From Bacteroidia bacterium (GTDB taxonomy: Bacteria; Bacteroidota; Bacteroidia; Bacteroidales; Prolixibacteraceae), in NCBI GenBank assembly GCA_025358395.1, contig JANYJT010000268.1, positions 1 through 25,727 on the forward strand: DNA of 25,727 bases, read 5' to 3'. Made by a program: the position numbers and the translations under genes. This document shows, in pieces, positions 14,971 through 22,183 of this stretch. The notes beneath the pieces are model-generated. The model was given only the letters and a program-made list of their open reading frames with translations, ran no database searches and was not told where the DNA came from. The stretch's first letter is position 1, and the number at the start of each line of letters is the position of its first letter.

Positions 14971-16023
14971 TCAAAATTTTTCCAGAAAGGCGTCCATGGC
15001 TTTGGTTGGTTTTCCATCATCACCCCAGGCACTCAGTGCATAACGGCTCCAGCTTCTGGCCCCTTCCGGCTCCCAGTAGAAAACGCCCAGGCCCTTACCA
15101 TCAGGGACTTCCTTGACTTTTTTCTGAACAGCTACCAGCATATCAAAGGTGTTTTGCACCTTGAAATCTTCGCCACCTACTTCTACCACCATCACTTCCT
15201 TCCCGTAACGGGATACCAGATCTTTCATGTTTGAACCCAGATCTTCGATGGAAAGTTTATAATCAGGTTTGCCTTCCAGCCAGAATGGATAATAGGATAA
15301 GCCAATAATGTCATATTTTGCTCCATTGGCTTGTGCTGCATCGAACCACCACTTGAAACGATCCCGGTTGTTTCCCTGATCAACATGCAGGATGACTTTT
15401 GACCGTGGACTTACAGCTTTGACAGCATCATAACCCTTGTTGATCAGTTGTGCCAGCTGAGGCCAGTTTTTTGTGCTTCCTTCAGGATAAACCATGCCTC
15501 CAGGTGTTTCATTCCCAATTTGAACCCACTCTGGCGTCACACCTGCCGTTTTTAATGCAGTCATTACATCAAACGTATATAAGTAAAGATCATTCAGCAA
15601 GGTTGGAAAATCATGACCTTCCCATGCTTTGGGTTTCCTTTGTTTGGAAGGATCCGCCCAGCTGTCGCTGTAATGAAAGTTCAGCATCACTTTCATGCCC
15701 CACTTCTTTGCGCGCAAGGCCATGGCAACTGTTTCTTCTTTGCCGCAGTGGCCGCTGGCTCTGTTATCCGACGGATTTACAAAGGTTCTGAGACGGATTG
15801 AATTGATTCCATGGTCTTTCAATATTTTAAAGCAATCCTCTTCTTTGCCGTTATCATCGTAAAATTTGTAACCGGTAGCTTCCATCTGAGGGAGCCAACT
15901 TATATCAGCTCCCCTCGCAAAATTTTTGGATGAGAGGTTATGAGAATTCCGAAAGATGCTGCATCCGGCAAGCAGAACGGCTACAAGACAAAAAATCGAA
16001 AGGTGGCGCAATATATTTTTCAT
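14971..16023 (-). CDS. Arabinogalactan endo-beta-1,4-galactanase, glycoside hydrolase family 53, lipoprotein
   Basis: A 350-residue GH53 enzyme, which hydrolyses beta-1,4-galactan side chains of pectin. ARGADISWLPQMEATG opens the catalytic domain; IRLRTFVNP, LNFHYSDSWADP and WVQIGNETPGGM (acid/base Glu172) follow, and Glu281 in VMVVEVGG is the probable nucleophile. The N-terminus has a lipobox LLAGC with Cys21, so it is a surface or periplasmic lipoprotein. The open frame extends 37 codons upstream (to 16134), but that stretch contains a perfect inverted repeat and promoter-like elements, so I use the ATG at 16023 before the signal sequence. No SusC/SusD pair lies within this window, which is unusual for a galactanase in this phylum. 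Confidence 0.92.
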   Translation of the reverse strand: MKNILRHLSIFCLVAVLLAGCSIFRNSHNLSSKNFARGADISWLPQMEATGYKFYDDNGKEEDCFKILKDHGINSIRLRTFVNPSDNRASGHCGKEETVAMALRAKKWGMKVMLNFHYSDSWADPSKQRKPKAWEGHDFPTLLNDLYLYTFDVMTALKTAGVTPEWVQIGNETPGGMVYPEGSTKNWPQLAQLINKGYDAVKAVSPRSKVILHVDQGNNRDRFKWWFDAAQANGAKYDIIGLSYYPFWLEGKPDYKLSIEDLGSNMKDLVSRYGKEVMVVEVGGEDFKVQNTFDMLVAVQKKVKEVPDGKGLGVFYWEPEGARSWSRYALSAWGDDGKPTKAMDAFLEKF

Positions 16024-16065
16024 ATTCAAAGATAGAAAAAAAGCACAATTGGCCTCCCCTGAATG

Positions 16066-16097
16066 CAAAGTGAAATATGTTTCAGAATAATTTCCAA
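16066..16097 (-). promoter_or_regulatory. Probable promoter of the GH53 gene
   Basis: On the minus strand TTG (16095-16097) is followed after 21 bases by TCACTTTG (16066-16073), one mismatch from TAnnTTTG and followed by C. The spacer is filled by the left arm of the 22-bp inverted repeat, and the TTG lies in its loop. Confidence 0.4.
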
Positions 16098-16121
16098 TAG
16101 AAATTATTCTGAAACATATTT
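16073..16121. repeat. Perfect 22-bp inverted repeat in the GH53-ferredoxin divergent promoter region
   Basis: Bases 16073-16094 and 16100-16121 are exact reverse complements around the 5-base loop CAATA. Flanking GTGAAATA (16070-16077) also recurs inverted as TATTTCAC (16123-16130). The element overlaps the GH53 promoter spacer and ends next to the -33 region of the ferredoxin promoter, so an operator is more likely than a terminator, although a T-run follows on the plus strand. Confidence 0.8.
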
Positions 16122-16140
16122 TTATTTCACACAAACTTTA

Positions 16141-16148
16141 TACTTTTG
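16141..16148 (+). promoter_or_regulatory. -7 promoter element of the ferredoxin gene
   Basis: TACTTTTG, followed by C, is a full match to TAnnTTTGC and lies 48 bases before the ferredoxin ATG. At the -33 distance (16119-16121) the sequence is TTT, the edge of the inverted repeat, rather than TTG. Confidence 0.5.
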
Positions 16149-16196
16149 CAGTGAATTTCTTGAAATTAATTTTCCGTAAAACCAATAAATTAAGTT

Positions 16197-16364
16197 ATGG
16201 CTTATAAAATTTCTGATGCATGCATCGCGTGCGGTACCTGTATCGATGAGTGTCCTGTTGAGGCGATCAGTGAAGGCGAAATCTATAAAATTGATTCGGA
16301 ACTTTGCACCGATTGTGGATCCTGTGCCGAAGTTTGTCCTACAGATGCTATATCACCCGAATAA
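16197..16364 (+). CDS. 2[4Fe-4S] ferredoxin
   Basis: A 55-residue bacterial-type ferredoxin carrying electrons between cytosolic redox enzymes. Two cluster motifs are intact: C9-X2-C12-X2-C15-X3-C19-P (ACIACGTCIDECP) and C37-X2-C40-X2-C43-X3-C47-P (LCTDCGSCAEVCP). The symmetric halves, acidic composition and size are all typical of clostridial-type low-potential ferredoxins and point to an anaerobic or fermentative metabolism. It is monocistronic, with its own promoter upstream and a terminator just downstream. Confidence 0.95.
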   Translation: MAYKISDACIACGTCIDECPVEAISEGEIYKIDSELCTDCGSCAEVCPTDAISPE

Positions 16365-16386
16365 CAAGACGTAAGACTTTAAAACG

Positions 16387-16411
16387 ACCTGCTTTTCCGG
16401 CAGGTTTTTTT
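16387..16411 (+). terminator. Rho-independent terminator after the ferredoxin gene
   Basis: Stem ACCTGC (16387-16392) / GCAGGT (16400-16405), 7-base loop, then a run of seven T including the last stem base. It is 22 bases past the stop. Confidence 0.8.
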
Positions 16412-16539
16412 ATGCCCTTTTTGAATATTTTTTTTATGTTTTTGTTGATACTGTTAAATTGATTTATTGATTCGAATCTCTGTTTTGGATATTCTGCCAG
16501 CCATATCATAAGATGAACCGGCTGATAATCCGGATTTAT

Positions 16540-16558
16540 CTGATGGCCATCAGTTTTT
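16540..16558 (+). other. 14-bp palindrome followed by T-run
   Basis: CTGATGGCCATCAG (16540-16553) is a perfect palindrome followed by five T. A second palindrome, AATCCGGATT (16527-16536), is just upstream. It could be a weak terminator between the ferredoxin and the convergent barrel gene, or a protein site. Nothing else is recognisable in the rest of the 16412-16595 spacer. Confidence 0.35.
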
Positions 16559-16595
16559 ATCCTGCAGCGATACAGAGACTCTACTTATTGCCGGA

Positions 16596-17348
16596 TTACC
16601 AGTAATATACAAACCCAACACTGCCAATCACCACCTGTTTGGTAACATGGGTACTTCCGCCGGCAAGCTTATCCACGGTAGTGGTGCTGTTGAGATTTGT
16701 TGTTTTAAGCTCTTCATAACTATTTTTTGGGCTGGAATGTTGATAATCCAGAGCCATTTTTAGCTGAACCTTCTCATTCACTTTGAACCGCAAGGCAGTT
16801 CCTGCAAGCAAATCAAGTGAAACATTGGTTGAGTTGGTGTTGTGCTGCAAGTATTCCCAAGTTCCTGCGGAAGGTTTGAACAACAATTTTTGATCTGGAA
16901 GGTAGGTGATATTCATACCAGCCATTACTTGAAAGTCCCAGGACAGCTTGTCGAAATTCAGCGAAAAGACCGGCCCAAAAACGATGCTGTTTGACATCCA
17001 TGAATTTACGGTGAGTGTCAGATTATCTCTTTCCGTTTCAGAAAATGGAACCAGCTTTTTCATCCTGCTTTCCATCATGGTCCCAAGTCCGTTTCGGTCG
17101 ACAGAATTATTGTTCAACATGACCATTCCTTTTAATCCCCAGTTGGTGCCTAAAGGATAGGTGGCATCGAGGTTCAGGGCAAATCCTCTTGTAGCAAATC
17201 CTGCATCTGTCTTTGCCGGATTATTCCCGGCAAAAGTCCCGGTAGGCCAGCATCCACCCATGCTGAGTGAAAAATACCAATTATCAGTCTGTGCAAGTAG
17301 CGGTCCTGACAAAAGTAAAAAAATGAAGGCAAGCATCAAGTTTTTCAT
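16596..17348 (-). CDS. Outer-membrane beta-barrel-like protein
   Basis: A 250-residue exported protein with a clean signal peptide (MKNLMLAFIFLLLSGPLLAQ, cleavage after residue 20). The mature part alternates polar and hydrophobic residues and is rich in Gly, Asn, Thr and aromatics, and it ends in VGFVYYW, a terminal aromatic as in many outer-membrane barrels. YFSLSMGG near the start of the mature part and FALNLDATYPLGTNWGLKG resemble barrel strands. The frame extends to a TTG at 17375, but ATG 17348 gives a normal signal peptide. It lies 30 bp downstream of the multi-pass membrane gene, likely the same transcript. The exact family is not recognised. Confidence 0.75.
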   Translation of the reverse strand: MKNLMLAFIFLLLSGPLLAQTDNWYFSLSMGGCWPTGTFAGNNPAKTDAGFATRGFALNLDATYPLGTNWGLKGMVMLNNNSVDRNGLGTMMESRMKKLVPFSETERDNLTLTVNSWMSNSIVFGPVFSLNFDKLSWDFQVMAGMNITYLPDQKLLFKPSAGTWEYLQHNTNSTNVSLDLLAGTALRFKVNEKVQLKMALDYQHSSPKNSYEELKTTNLNSTTTVDKLAGGSTHVTKQVVIGSVGFVYYW

Positions 17349-17378
17349 GAAAGTGGAGCTGAATTTTTCGAACAATTT

Positions 17379-18218
17379 CTAAAAAAACAAATGAAGATAA
17401 GGTTGAATCATGCCCTGAATGATCTTCCCGGTAGCCGGATCGAGCTGTGAACCAAAGAGGCTGTGAGGAATGGAAAATATGCCCAGCGTGACAATGGAAG
17501 CAACTACTACCCAATACCCGGATTCCGAATTCCGGTTGAATAAATAGGCGATTACCCACGCCACAAAGGCAATTAGTGTTTTGTTGTCTGTCAGATCCCA
17601 GCCATAAGGAACTCCTGCCCACAGCTCATTGAATGCATATTTCTGAACAATCGGGCCCATGATGAGGCCTCCGACAAAGATCGTTCCCAGCGTGATCTTC
17701 ATCATTTTTAAAGATGGGATCTTGAAAAGGGCAAAAACCCCTGCAACATTGCTGAAAAGCATCGCCAGAAACATAATCAGGATATGTGGAATCAACACAA
17801 AGCCCGGAACAAATCCTTTGAAGCGGATCACAGTTGGTGAACCGTTGTTCAGTCCGAATTGTTCTGCCCCTTTTTTCAGAATAATCTTGTATTCCAGTTT
17901 GCCGGCCATCTCCTGATGCGGCAAAGAGGCTGTCAATATCCCCCCTTCACGAGCCATGGGGAGTGATATAAAGTCTACTTTCTGCGGGAATATTCTATAT
18001 TCAAGTGTCCCTGTAACCTCGGGATCAGGAATGGAAATGGCAATGGGACAGGCCTCCGCTCCATCGAAAGACCTGAGCAATTTTAAATTATAGGTCTGTC
18101 CTCCAATTGTGACCTTTGTTCTTTGCGGGTGGGTGGGACCTGTTAATCGTTGATAAATGGCTGCGGAGATGGTTAATAACACAGCAAAAATCCAGATTAA
18201 TGCTTTTTTATTTTGCAT
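17379..18218 (-). CDS. Multi-pass membrane protein of unknown function
   Basis: A 279-residue protein not recognised with confidence. An N-terminal anchor (about residues 6-21) is followed by a soluble, beta-rich segment (about 30-135) that should be extracytoplasmic, and then four hydrophobic helices at about 137-163, 172-188, 208-226 and 235-252. The segment between helices (WAGVPYGWDLTDNKTLIAF) looks like a conserved functional loop. It is upstream of the barrel-like gene by 30 bp on the same strand. A sensor or a small transport component is possible, but nothing visible decides it. Confidence 0.75.
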   Translation of the reverse strand: MQNKKALIWIFAVLLTISAAIYQRLTGPTHPQRTKVTIGGQTYNLKLLRSFDGAEACPIAISIPDPEVTGTLEYRIFPQKVDFISLPMAREGGILTASLPHQEMAGKLEYKIILKKGAEQFGLNNGSPTVIRFKGFVPGFVLIPHILIMFLAMLFSNVAGVFALFKIPSLKMMKITLGTIFVGGLIMGPIVQKYAFNELWAGVPYGWDLTDNKTLIAFVAWVIAYLFNRNSESGYWVVVASIVTLGIFSIPHSLFGSQLDPATGKIIQGMIQPYLHLFF

Positions 18219-18237
18219 GATTAGTTTGTTTATGGCT

Positions 18238-18245
18238 CAAAGTTA
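18238..18245 (-). promoter_or_regulatory. -7 promoter element of the membrane protein gene
   Basis: TAACTTTG on the minus strand matches TAnnTTTG and ends 19 bases before the ATG at 18218. The -33 TTG is not evident at the right distance. Confidence 0.4.
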
Positions 18246-18389
18246 ATAATTGCGATTCAGTTACAGTTTACGACAATTCGAAATATACGTTTCAATTTAA
18301 TGCGAGTCTTAATGCCTGTGATTGAGGATGTCGTGAGACATATTTAATTCAAAATCCAGTTTTTTTACGTGGCGAAATTACAACAATGC

Positions 18390-18420
18390 CCTTGTGAAAA
18401 AAACTGACAAGGATTTTTTT
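18390..18420 (+). terminator. Possible terminator upstream of the DUF6807 gene
   Basis: CCTTGT (18390-18395) and ACAAGG (18407-18412) form a 6-bp stem with an 11-base loop, followed by A and seven T. No plus-strand gene precedes it here, so it would stop an unannotated or antisense transcript, or be a chance structure. The rest of the 294-bp divergent spacer 18219-18512 holds only this and the promoter elements listed. Confidence 0.35.
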
Positions 18421-18444
18421 TCTGCTTAAGGCAGAATATCTTTG
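18420..18444 (+). promoter_or_regulatory. Inverted repeat abutting a -7 element upstream of the DUF6807 gene
   Basis: TTCTGC-TTAAG-GCAGAA (18420-18436) is directly followed by TATCTTTG (18437-18444), a full TAnnTTTG match. A repressor or activator site in the promoter spacer would look like this. With transcription starting near 18450, the ATG at 18513 is favoured over that at 18456. Confidence 0.45.
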
Positions 18445-18512
18445 AATATAAGTGAATGAGAAGTAGAGATTTGTTATTTTTACCCTTCTTTCAAACTTTT
18501 GAATTTAAACCC

Positions 18513-19586
18513 ATGAAGTTAAAATCTACATTGTTTTTGAGTTCCCTTATTTTGCTGCTGATGAACACTCAAGTACTCTTTGCTAAAAGTAGTCCTGCCG
18601 GCAAGGAGCAAGGAACTGTGACATTTGCCGATAAAAGCGACCAAAAGAGAGTTGATATCCTGATGGATGGCAAACTCTTTACCTCCTACATCTGGCCTGA
18701 GAACGTGATGAAACCTGTGCTTTACCCGGTCATTACTGCGTCAGGAGTAGAAATAACACGCGGATATCCTTTGAAACCAAGAGCTGGAGAACGAGTTGAT
18801 CATCCCCACCACATTGGCATATGGTTCAACTATGGTGATGTCAACAAGCTTGATTTCTGGAACAATTCTGAGGCAATCCCGTCTGATAAAAAAAGTGGTT
18901 ATGGAACCATTCACCATCAAGCCGTTGTCAGTAAAGAGGGAGGTAAAGGTCATGGTCTTTTAGTGGTATCTTCCTCCTGGGATACCCCTGATGGGAAAAA
19001 GCTCCTGGATGACAAGACCGAAATGCATTTCAGCAATCAGGGCGCAACACGCATCATTGACCGCATAACCACCCTGACCGCAGGAGCGTTACCGGTCTCA
19101 ATGGCCGATAACAAGGAGGGGGTTATTGCCATCCGGGTAGCGCGTCAGTTAGAGTTGCCTTCAAAAGATGAAGTCATCATGACCGATGCCAAAGGTAACC
19201 CGACTACAGTGAAAGCCATGAGTACTGAAGGAGTAACCGGAAGCTACAGAAGCAGCGAAGGTATCAAAGACGATGCCGTTTGGGCTACAAGAGGAAAATG
19301 GATGGATTTGAACGGTACAATCAACAACGAGAAAATTGCCATTATTATTTGTGACCATCCTCAAAACCCGGGTTATCCTACCTATTGGCATGCCAGAGGT
19401 TACGGCCTGTTTGCCGCGAATCCACTTGGTTGGAGCGTTTTTACCAAAGGCAAAGAGAGTTTGAACTATAATATACCTGCCGGAAAATCAGCTACGTTTC
19501 GCTACAGAATCGTCATTCATAACGGTTCTGATCTTTCGGATGAAGCGATTAATGCACTGACTGAAGAGTTTGCAAAAAAATATTGA
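18513..19586 (+). CDS. DUF6807 (PmoA-like) family secreted protein
   Basis: A 357-residue protein of the family often labelled PmoA family (PF14100, DUF6807), despite having nothing to do with membrane methane monooxygenase. A signal peptide is visible (about 1-24, MKLKSTLFLSSLILLLMN). The conserved core includes KPVLYPVITASGVEITRGYPL, the His-rich VDHPHHIGIWF (His97, His99, His100) and DHPQNPGYPTYWHARGYGLFAANPLG. Members are common in Bacteroidota and Planctomycetota near sugar-degradation genes, and their activity is poorly known. The frame starts at 18456, but ATG 18513 precedes the signal peptide directly. It is monocistronic, with a terminator downstream. Confidence 0.85.
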   Translation: MKLKSTLFLSSLILLLMNTQVLFAKSSPAGKEQGTVTFADKSDQKRVDILMDGKLFTSYIWPENVMKPVLYPVITASGVEITRGYPLKPRAGERVDHPHHIGIWFNYGDVNKLDFWNNSEAIPSDKKSGYGTIHHQAVVSKEGGKGHGLLVVSSSWDTPDGKKLLDDKTEMHFSNQGATRIIDRITTLTAGALPVSMADNKEGVIAIRVARQLELPSKDEVIMTDAKGNPTTVKAMSTEGVTGSYRSSEGIKDDAVWATRGKWMDLNGTINNEKIAIIICDHPQNPGYPTYWHARGYGLFAANPLGWSVFTKGKESLNYNIPAGKSATFRYRIVIHNGSDLSDEAINALTEEFAKKY

Positions 19587-19607
19587 AAAGGTAAGCTGCT
19601 CGCCGAT

Positions 19608-19638
19608 AAAAAAATCCGGATTCATTCCGGATTTTTTT
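19608..19638 (+). terminator. Rho-independent terminator after the DUF6807 gene
   Basis: Seven A plus TCCGGA (19608-19620) pair with TCCGGA plus seven T (19626-19638) around a 5-base loop. The A and T runs on both sides make it potentially bidirectional. Confidence 0.85.
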
Positions 19639-19682
19639 ATTTTTACCAACCATAAGCTTCCATTTACAATCCACCAAATTCA

Positions 19683-20915
19683 ATGGCCTTAAACTATATT
19701 TGGATATTTTTCTTTGCTATTGCTTTCGTAATCGCCTTGTTCAAACTGGTATTTTTGGGAAATGTGGAGACCTTTTCGGATATGGTTACAGCAACCTTTG
19801 AAATGTCAAAAACCGGATTCGAGATCTCTATTGGACTTACGGGAGTTTTGACATTTTGGTCTGGAATGATGAAAATTGGAGAACAGGGCGGCATAGTCAA
19901 GATCATTTCACGACTGATCGGGCCATTTTTCGACAAGCTCTTTCCTGAATTGGGTAAGAGTCATCCCGCCTACGGTCCAATGATGCTCAATTTTGCTGCC
20001 AACATGATGGGCCTTGATAATGCTGCCACACCCATGGGACTTCAGGCAATGAACGAAATGCAGATAAGTAATAAGAATAAGGAGGTTGCTTCGAATTCTC
20101 AAATAATGTTTTTGGTTTTAAATGCCTCAGGATTGTGCCTGATTCCAATTTCAATCATGGTTTATCGTGCACAGTTAGGGGCTGCCAATCCGGCAGATAT
20201 ATTTATTCCCATCCTGTTTGCTACTTTTTTTGCCAATATGACTGGATTAATTTCTGTTGCCGTAATGCAAAAAATCAAGCTCTGGGACAGAACCATTCTG
20301 GCCTATCTCCTTGGAACAACTGCGCTGGTCGCTATGATGATATTCTCAATCAGCAACATGTCTCAGGAACAGATCGCGGTTTTCTCAAAGGTAGCCACCA
20401 ATTTGATTCTCTTTTCACTGATCATGTTTTTTATACTGTTGGGTGTTAAGAGCAAAATAAATGTTTACGAAACATTCATCGATGGTGCAAAGGAGGGTTT
20501 TACGACCGCAGTAAGAATTATTCCATATTTGGTAGCAATGCTTGTGGCAATAGGTGTTTTCCGTGCTTCCGGCGCCATGGATTATTTGGTGGCAGGTGTC
20601 AAATGGGCGGTAGAGGCAGTGGGAATTGATTCGGAATTTGTGGCTGCATTACCTACCGGACTGATGAAACCACTGAGTGGAAGCGGTTCCAGGGGGATGA
20701 TGATTGATGCCATGAAAACCTATGGGGCCGACTCATTCATCGGAAAATTATCTTGTACTGTTCAGGGAGTTTCGGATACTACATTTTTTATTCTGGCTCT
20801 CTATTTTGGTTCTGTTGGGATTAAAAATACCAGATATGCAGTGGCTTGCGCATTACTCGCTGATTTAGTAGGCCTGATCGCAGCAATATTAATCGGATAC
20901 CTCTTCTTTCACTAA
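19683..20915 (+). CDS. SpmA-SpmB fusion: nucleoside-recognition (Gate) domain membrane protein
   Basis: A 410-residue polytopic membrane protein. The N-terminal half (about 1-200) matches spore maturation protein A, with YGPMMLNFAANMMGLDNAATPMGLQAM. The C-terminal half (about 262-410) matches SpmB, with EGFTTAVRIIPYLVAMLVAIGVFRASG, LPTGLMKPLSGSGSRGMM and the final TVQGVSDTTFFILALYFGSVG. In Bacillus and Clostridium the two are separate genes needed for spore-core dehydration. In Bacteroidota the fusion is common and cannot be about spores; a transporter of an unknown solute is likely. It is followed after 11 bp by the YkgJ-type gene. Confidence 0.9.
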   Translation: MALNYIWIFFFAIAFVIALFKLVFLGNVETFSDMVTATFEMSKTGFEISIGLTGVLTFWSGMMKIGEQGGIVKIISRLIGPFFDKLFPELGKSHPAYGPMMLNFAANMMGLDNAATPMGLQAMNEMQISNKNKEVASNSQIMFLVLNASGLCLIPISIMVYRAQLGAANPADIFIPILFATFFANMTGLISVAVMQKIKLWDRTILAYLLGTTALVAMMIFSISNMSQEQIAVFSKVATNLILFSLIMFFILLGVKSKINVYETFIDGAKEGFTTAVRIIPYLVAMLVAIGVFRASGAMDYLVAGVKWAVEAVGIDSEFVAALPTGLMKPLSGSGSRGMMIDAMKTYGADSFIGKLSCTVQGVSDTTFFILALYFGSVGIKNTRYAVACALLADLVGLIAAILIGYLFFH

Positions 20916-20926
20916 CGTTCACCATT

Positions 20927-21514
20927 ATGCGACAAAAATGGATCATCGAAGAGGTTGAAAATGTTTTCAGGGAATTGGATGCGCATCTTTTGTCTACGGC
21001 GAACGAAAGCGGATTAAATTGTCCGGATTTTTGCGGAACTTGTTGTCGTAAAAGCGACATCGAGGCTTCACCAATTGAATTTATGCCGTTGGCAGCATGG
21101 CTCTATCAAAATGACAAAGTGATTGACTTTTTGGAAAGGCTGGATAATCCCGGGCACTGCTGGTGTGCATGTTTTGATCCGGATGCGTCAGCGAAAGGAG
21201 AGTGGGGGTGTAAATATTATGAGCACCGCGGATTGATTTGCCGGCTTTTTGGATTTGGGTTCCGACTCAACCGCGAAAACATGCCAGTACTGGTTACTTG
21301 TAAAATTATGAAGTCCACACGCTCGGAAGCTGTTGCCAAAGCAGGAGAGATAGCCGCTCTTCATCCGGAAGAGATGCCGATATTCAGCCATTATTTTATG
21401 CGACTTTTAGCCATTGACCCGGATTTAGCAGTGCCACAAATGCCAATAAATCAGGCTATCCGCATTGCTATTGAAAAACTATACTTCTATTATCTGGATA
21501 AGGAAGAAAGTTGA
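20927..21514 (+). CDS. YkgJ family cysteine-cluster protein
   Basis: A 195-residue cytosolic protein with the CxxCxxCC-type metal-binding arrangement: Cys32, Cys36, Cys39 and Cys40 (NCPDFCGTCC), further cysteines at 78, 80 and 82 (CWCAC), Cys95 (WGCKYY) and Cys105 in GLICRLFGFGFR. The family is predicted to bind zinc or iron-sulfur clusters; its biochemical role is unknown. It lies 11 bp after the SpmAB fusion, so the two are probably one operon. The stop codon TGA forms the first bases of repeat element C. Confidence 0.85.
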   Translation: MRQKWIIEEVENVFRELDAHLLSTANESGLNCPDFCGTCCRKSDIEASPIEFMPLAAWLYQNDKVIDFLERLDNPGHCWCACFDPDASAKGEWGCKYYEHRGLICRLFGFGFRLNRENMPVLVTCKIMKSTRSEAVAKAGEIAALHPEEMPIFSHYFMRLLAIDPDLAVPQMPINQAIRIAIEKLYFYYLDKEES

Positions 21515-21702
21515 GATGAGAGATAAGACATAAGACATAAGACATAAGACATAAGACATAAGACATAAGACATAAGACATAAGAGATGAGACATAAGACA
21601 TAAGACATAAGAGTACCTCTATACTCGTCCATGGGAGTGTTCAAATAAGTGTGTCATGTCTCATGTCTCATGTCTCATGTCTCATGTCTCATCTCTCATC
21701 TG
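21512..21702. repeat. Fold-back repeat element C (7-bp units) between convergent ykgJ-like and globin genes
   Basis: The left arm contains eight perfect copies of AGACATA (21526-21581), one variant, then three more (21589-21609). The right arm contains five perfect copies of TCATGTC (21654-21688) and two variants, TCATCTC and TCATCTG (21689-21702). The outer ends pair as AGATGAGAGATAAGACAT on the left against its complement on the right with one mismatch. A 44-base spacer carries a small GAGTA/TACTC hairpin. The left end starts with the TGA stop of the ykgJ-like gene. The right arm contains the last codons (ADER) and the stop (21689-21691) of the globin gene. Confidence 0.93.
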
Positions 21703-22069
21703 CTTTCTTAATCTTGCTGTAAAAAGCCTTTGCCATTGTCTGTCCACGAAACTTTGCTCGTTCGGCAATCATTCCTTCGAACAATTCATCTACGGTGGAG
21801 GACCAAACCTCTAACCAATGGTCGAAATGCTCCTTCTTTATATTCATATTGAAATGCATGGGTACCGGGTTGCCGAAATAGTCGGGTCGTCTGAGCAAAA
21901 CCGTGTGCCAGAAGCGGTATAATTTTTTGTGGTGTGCGTCCCATTTTCCCTCAAGCCGGTCGTTGAAAAAGAAACCAATTGTTTCATCCTTCCTTACTTT
22001 CGCATAAAATGTGTCAACCAGTTTTTGGATGTCTTTGAGTGTAGTTATATCCTGGCTCATTTGATTCAA
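21689..22069 (-). CDS. Group III truncated haemoglobin
   Basis: A 126-residue globin of the TrHb3 class. The segments DETIGFFFNDRL, WDAHHKKLYRFWHTVLL, PVPMHFNM and HFDHWLEVW follow the family pattern. His72 (in MHFNM) is the likely haem-binding proximal histidine, with the HFDHWLEVW tryptophans in the distal pocket. Group III globins are linked to nitric oxide and oxygen chemistry in microaerobic bacteria. The gene ends inside repeat element C, which encodes its last four residues. ATG at 22060 (residue 4) is an alternative start. The neighbouring multihaem cytochrome gene is divergent, with a 265-bp spacer. Confidence 0.88.
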   Translation of the reverse strand: MNQMSQDITTLKDIQKLVDTFYAKVRKDETIGFFFNDRLEGKWDAHHKKLYRFWHTVLLRRPDYFGNPVPMHFNMNIKKEHFDHWLEVWSSTVDELFEGMIAERAKFRGQTMAKAFYSKIKKADER

Positions 22070-22183
22070 TTTAGTTGATCAAAAATCGTAAAAATTACCA
22101 CACTAACATAAAAAAATATGACTAAGCCAATATCACCTCTGATTCTCTTACAGTTATTGAGAATGAATCTTTTTAGCAAGACG

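Noticed and set aside
16024..16134. N-terminal 37-codon extension of the GH53 protein
   Set aside because: It encodes the palindrome and promoter region, and a lipoprotein signal begins at the ATG at 16023.
21526..21688. Element C as a CRISPR array
   Set aside because: Units are contiguous 7-mers without spacers, and no cas genes are present.
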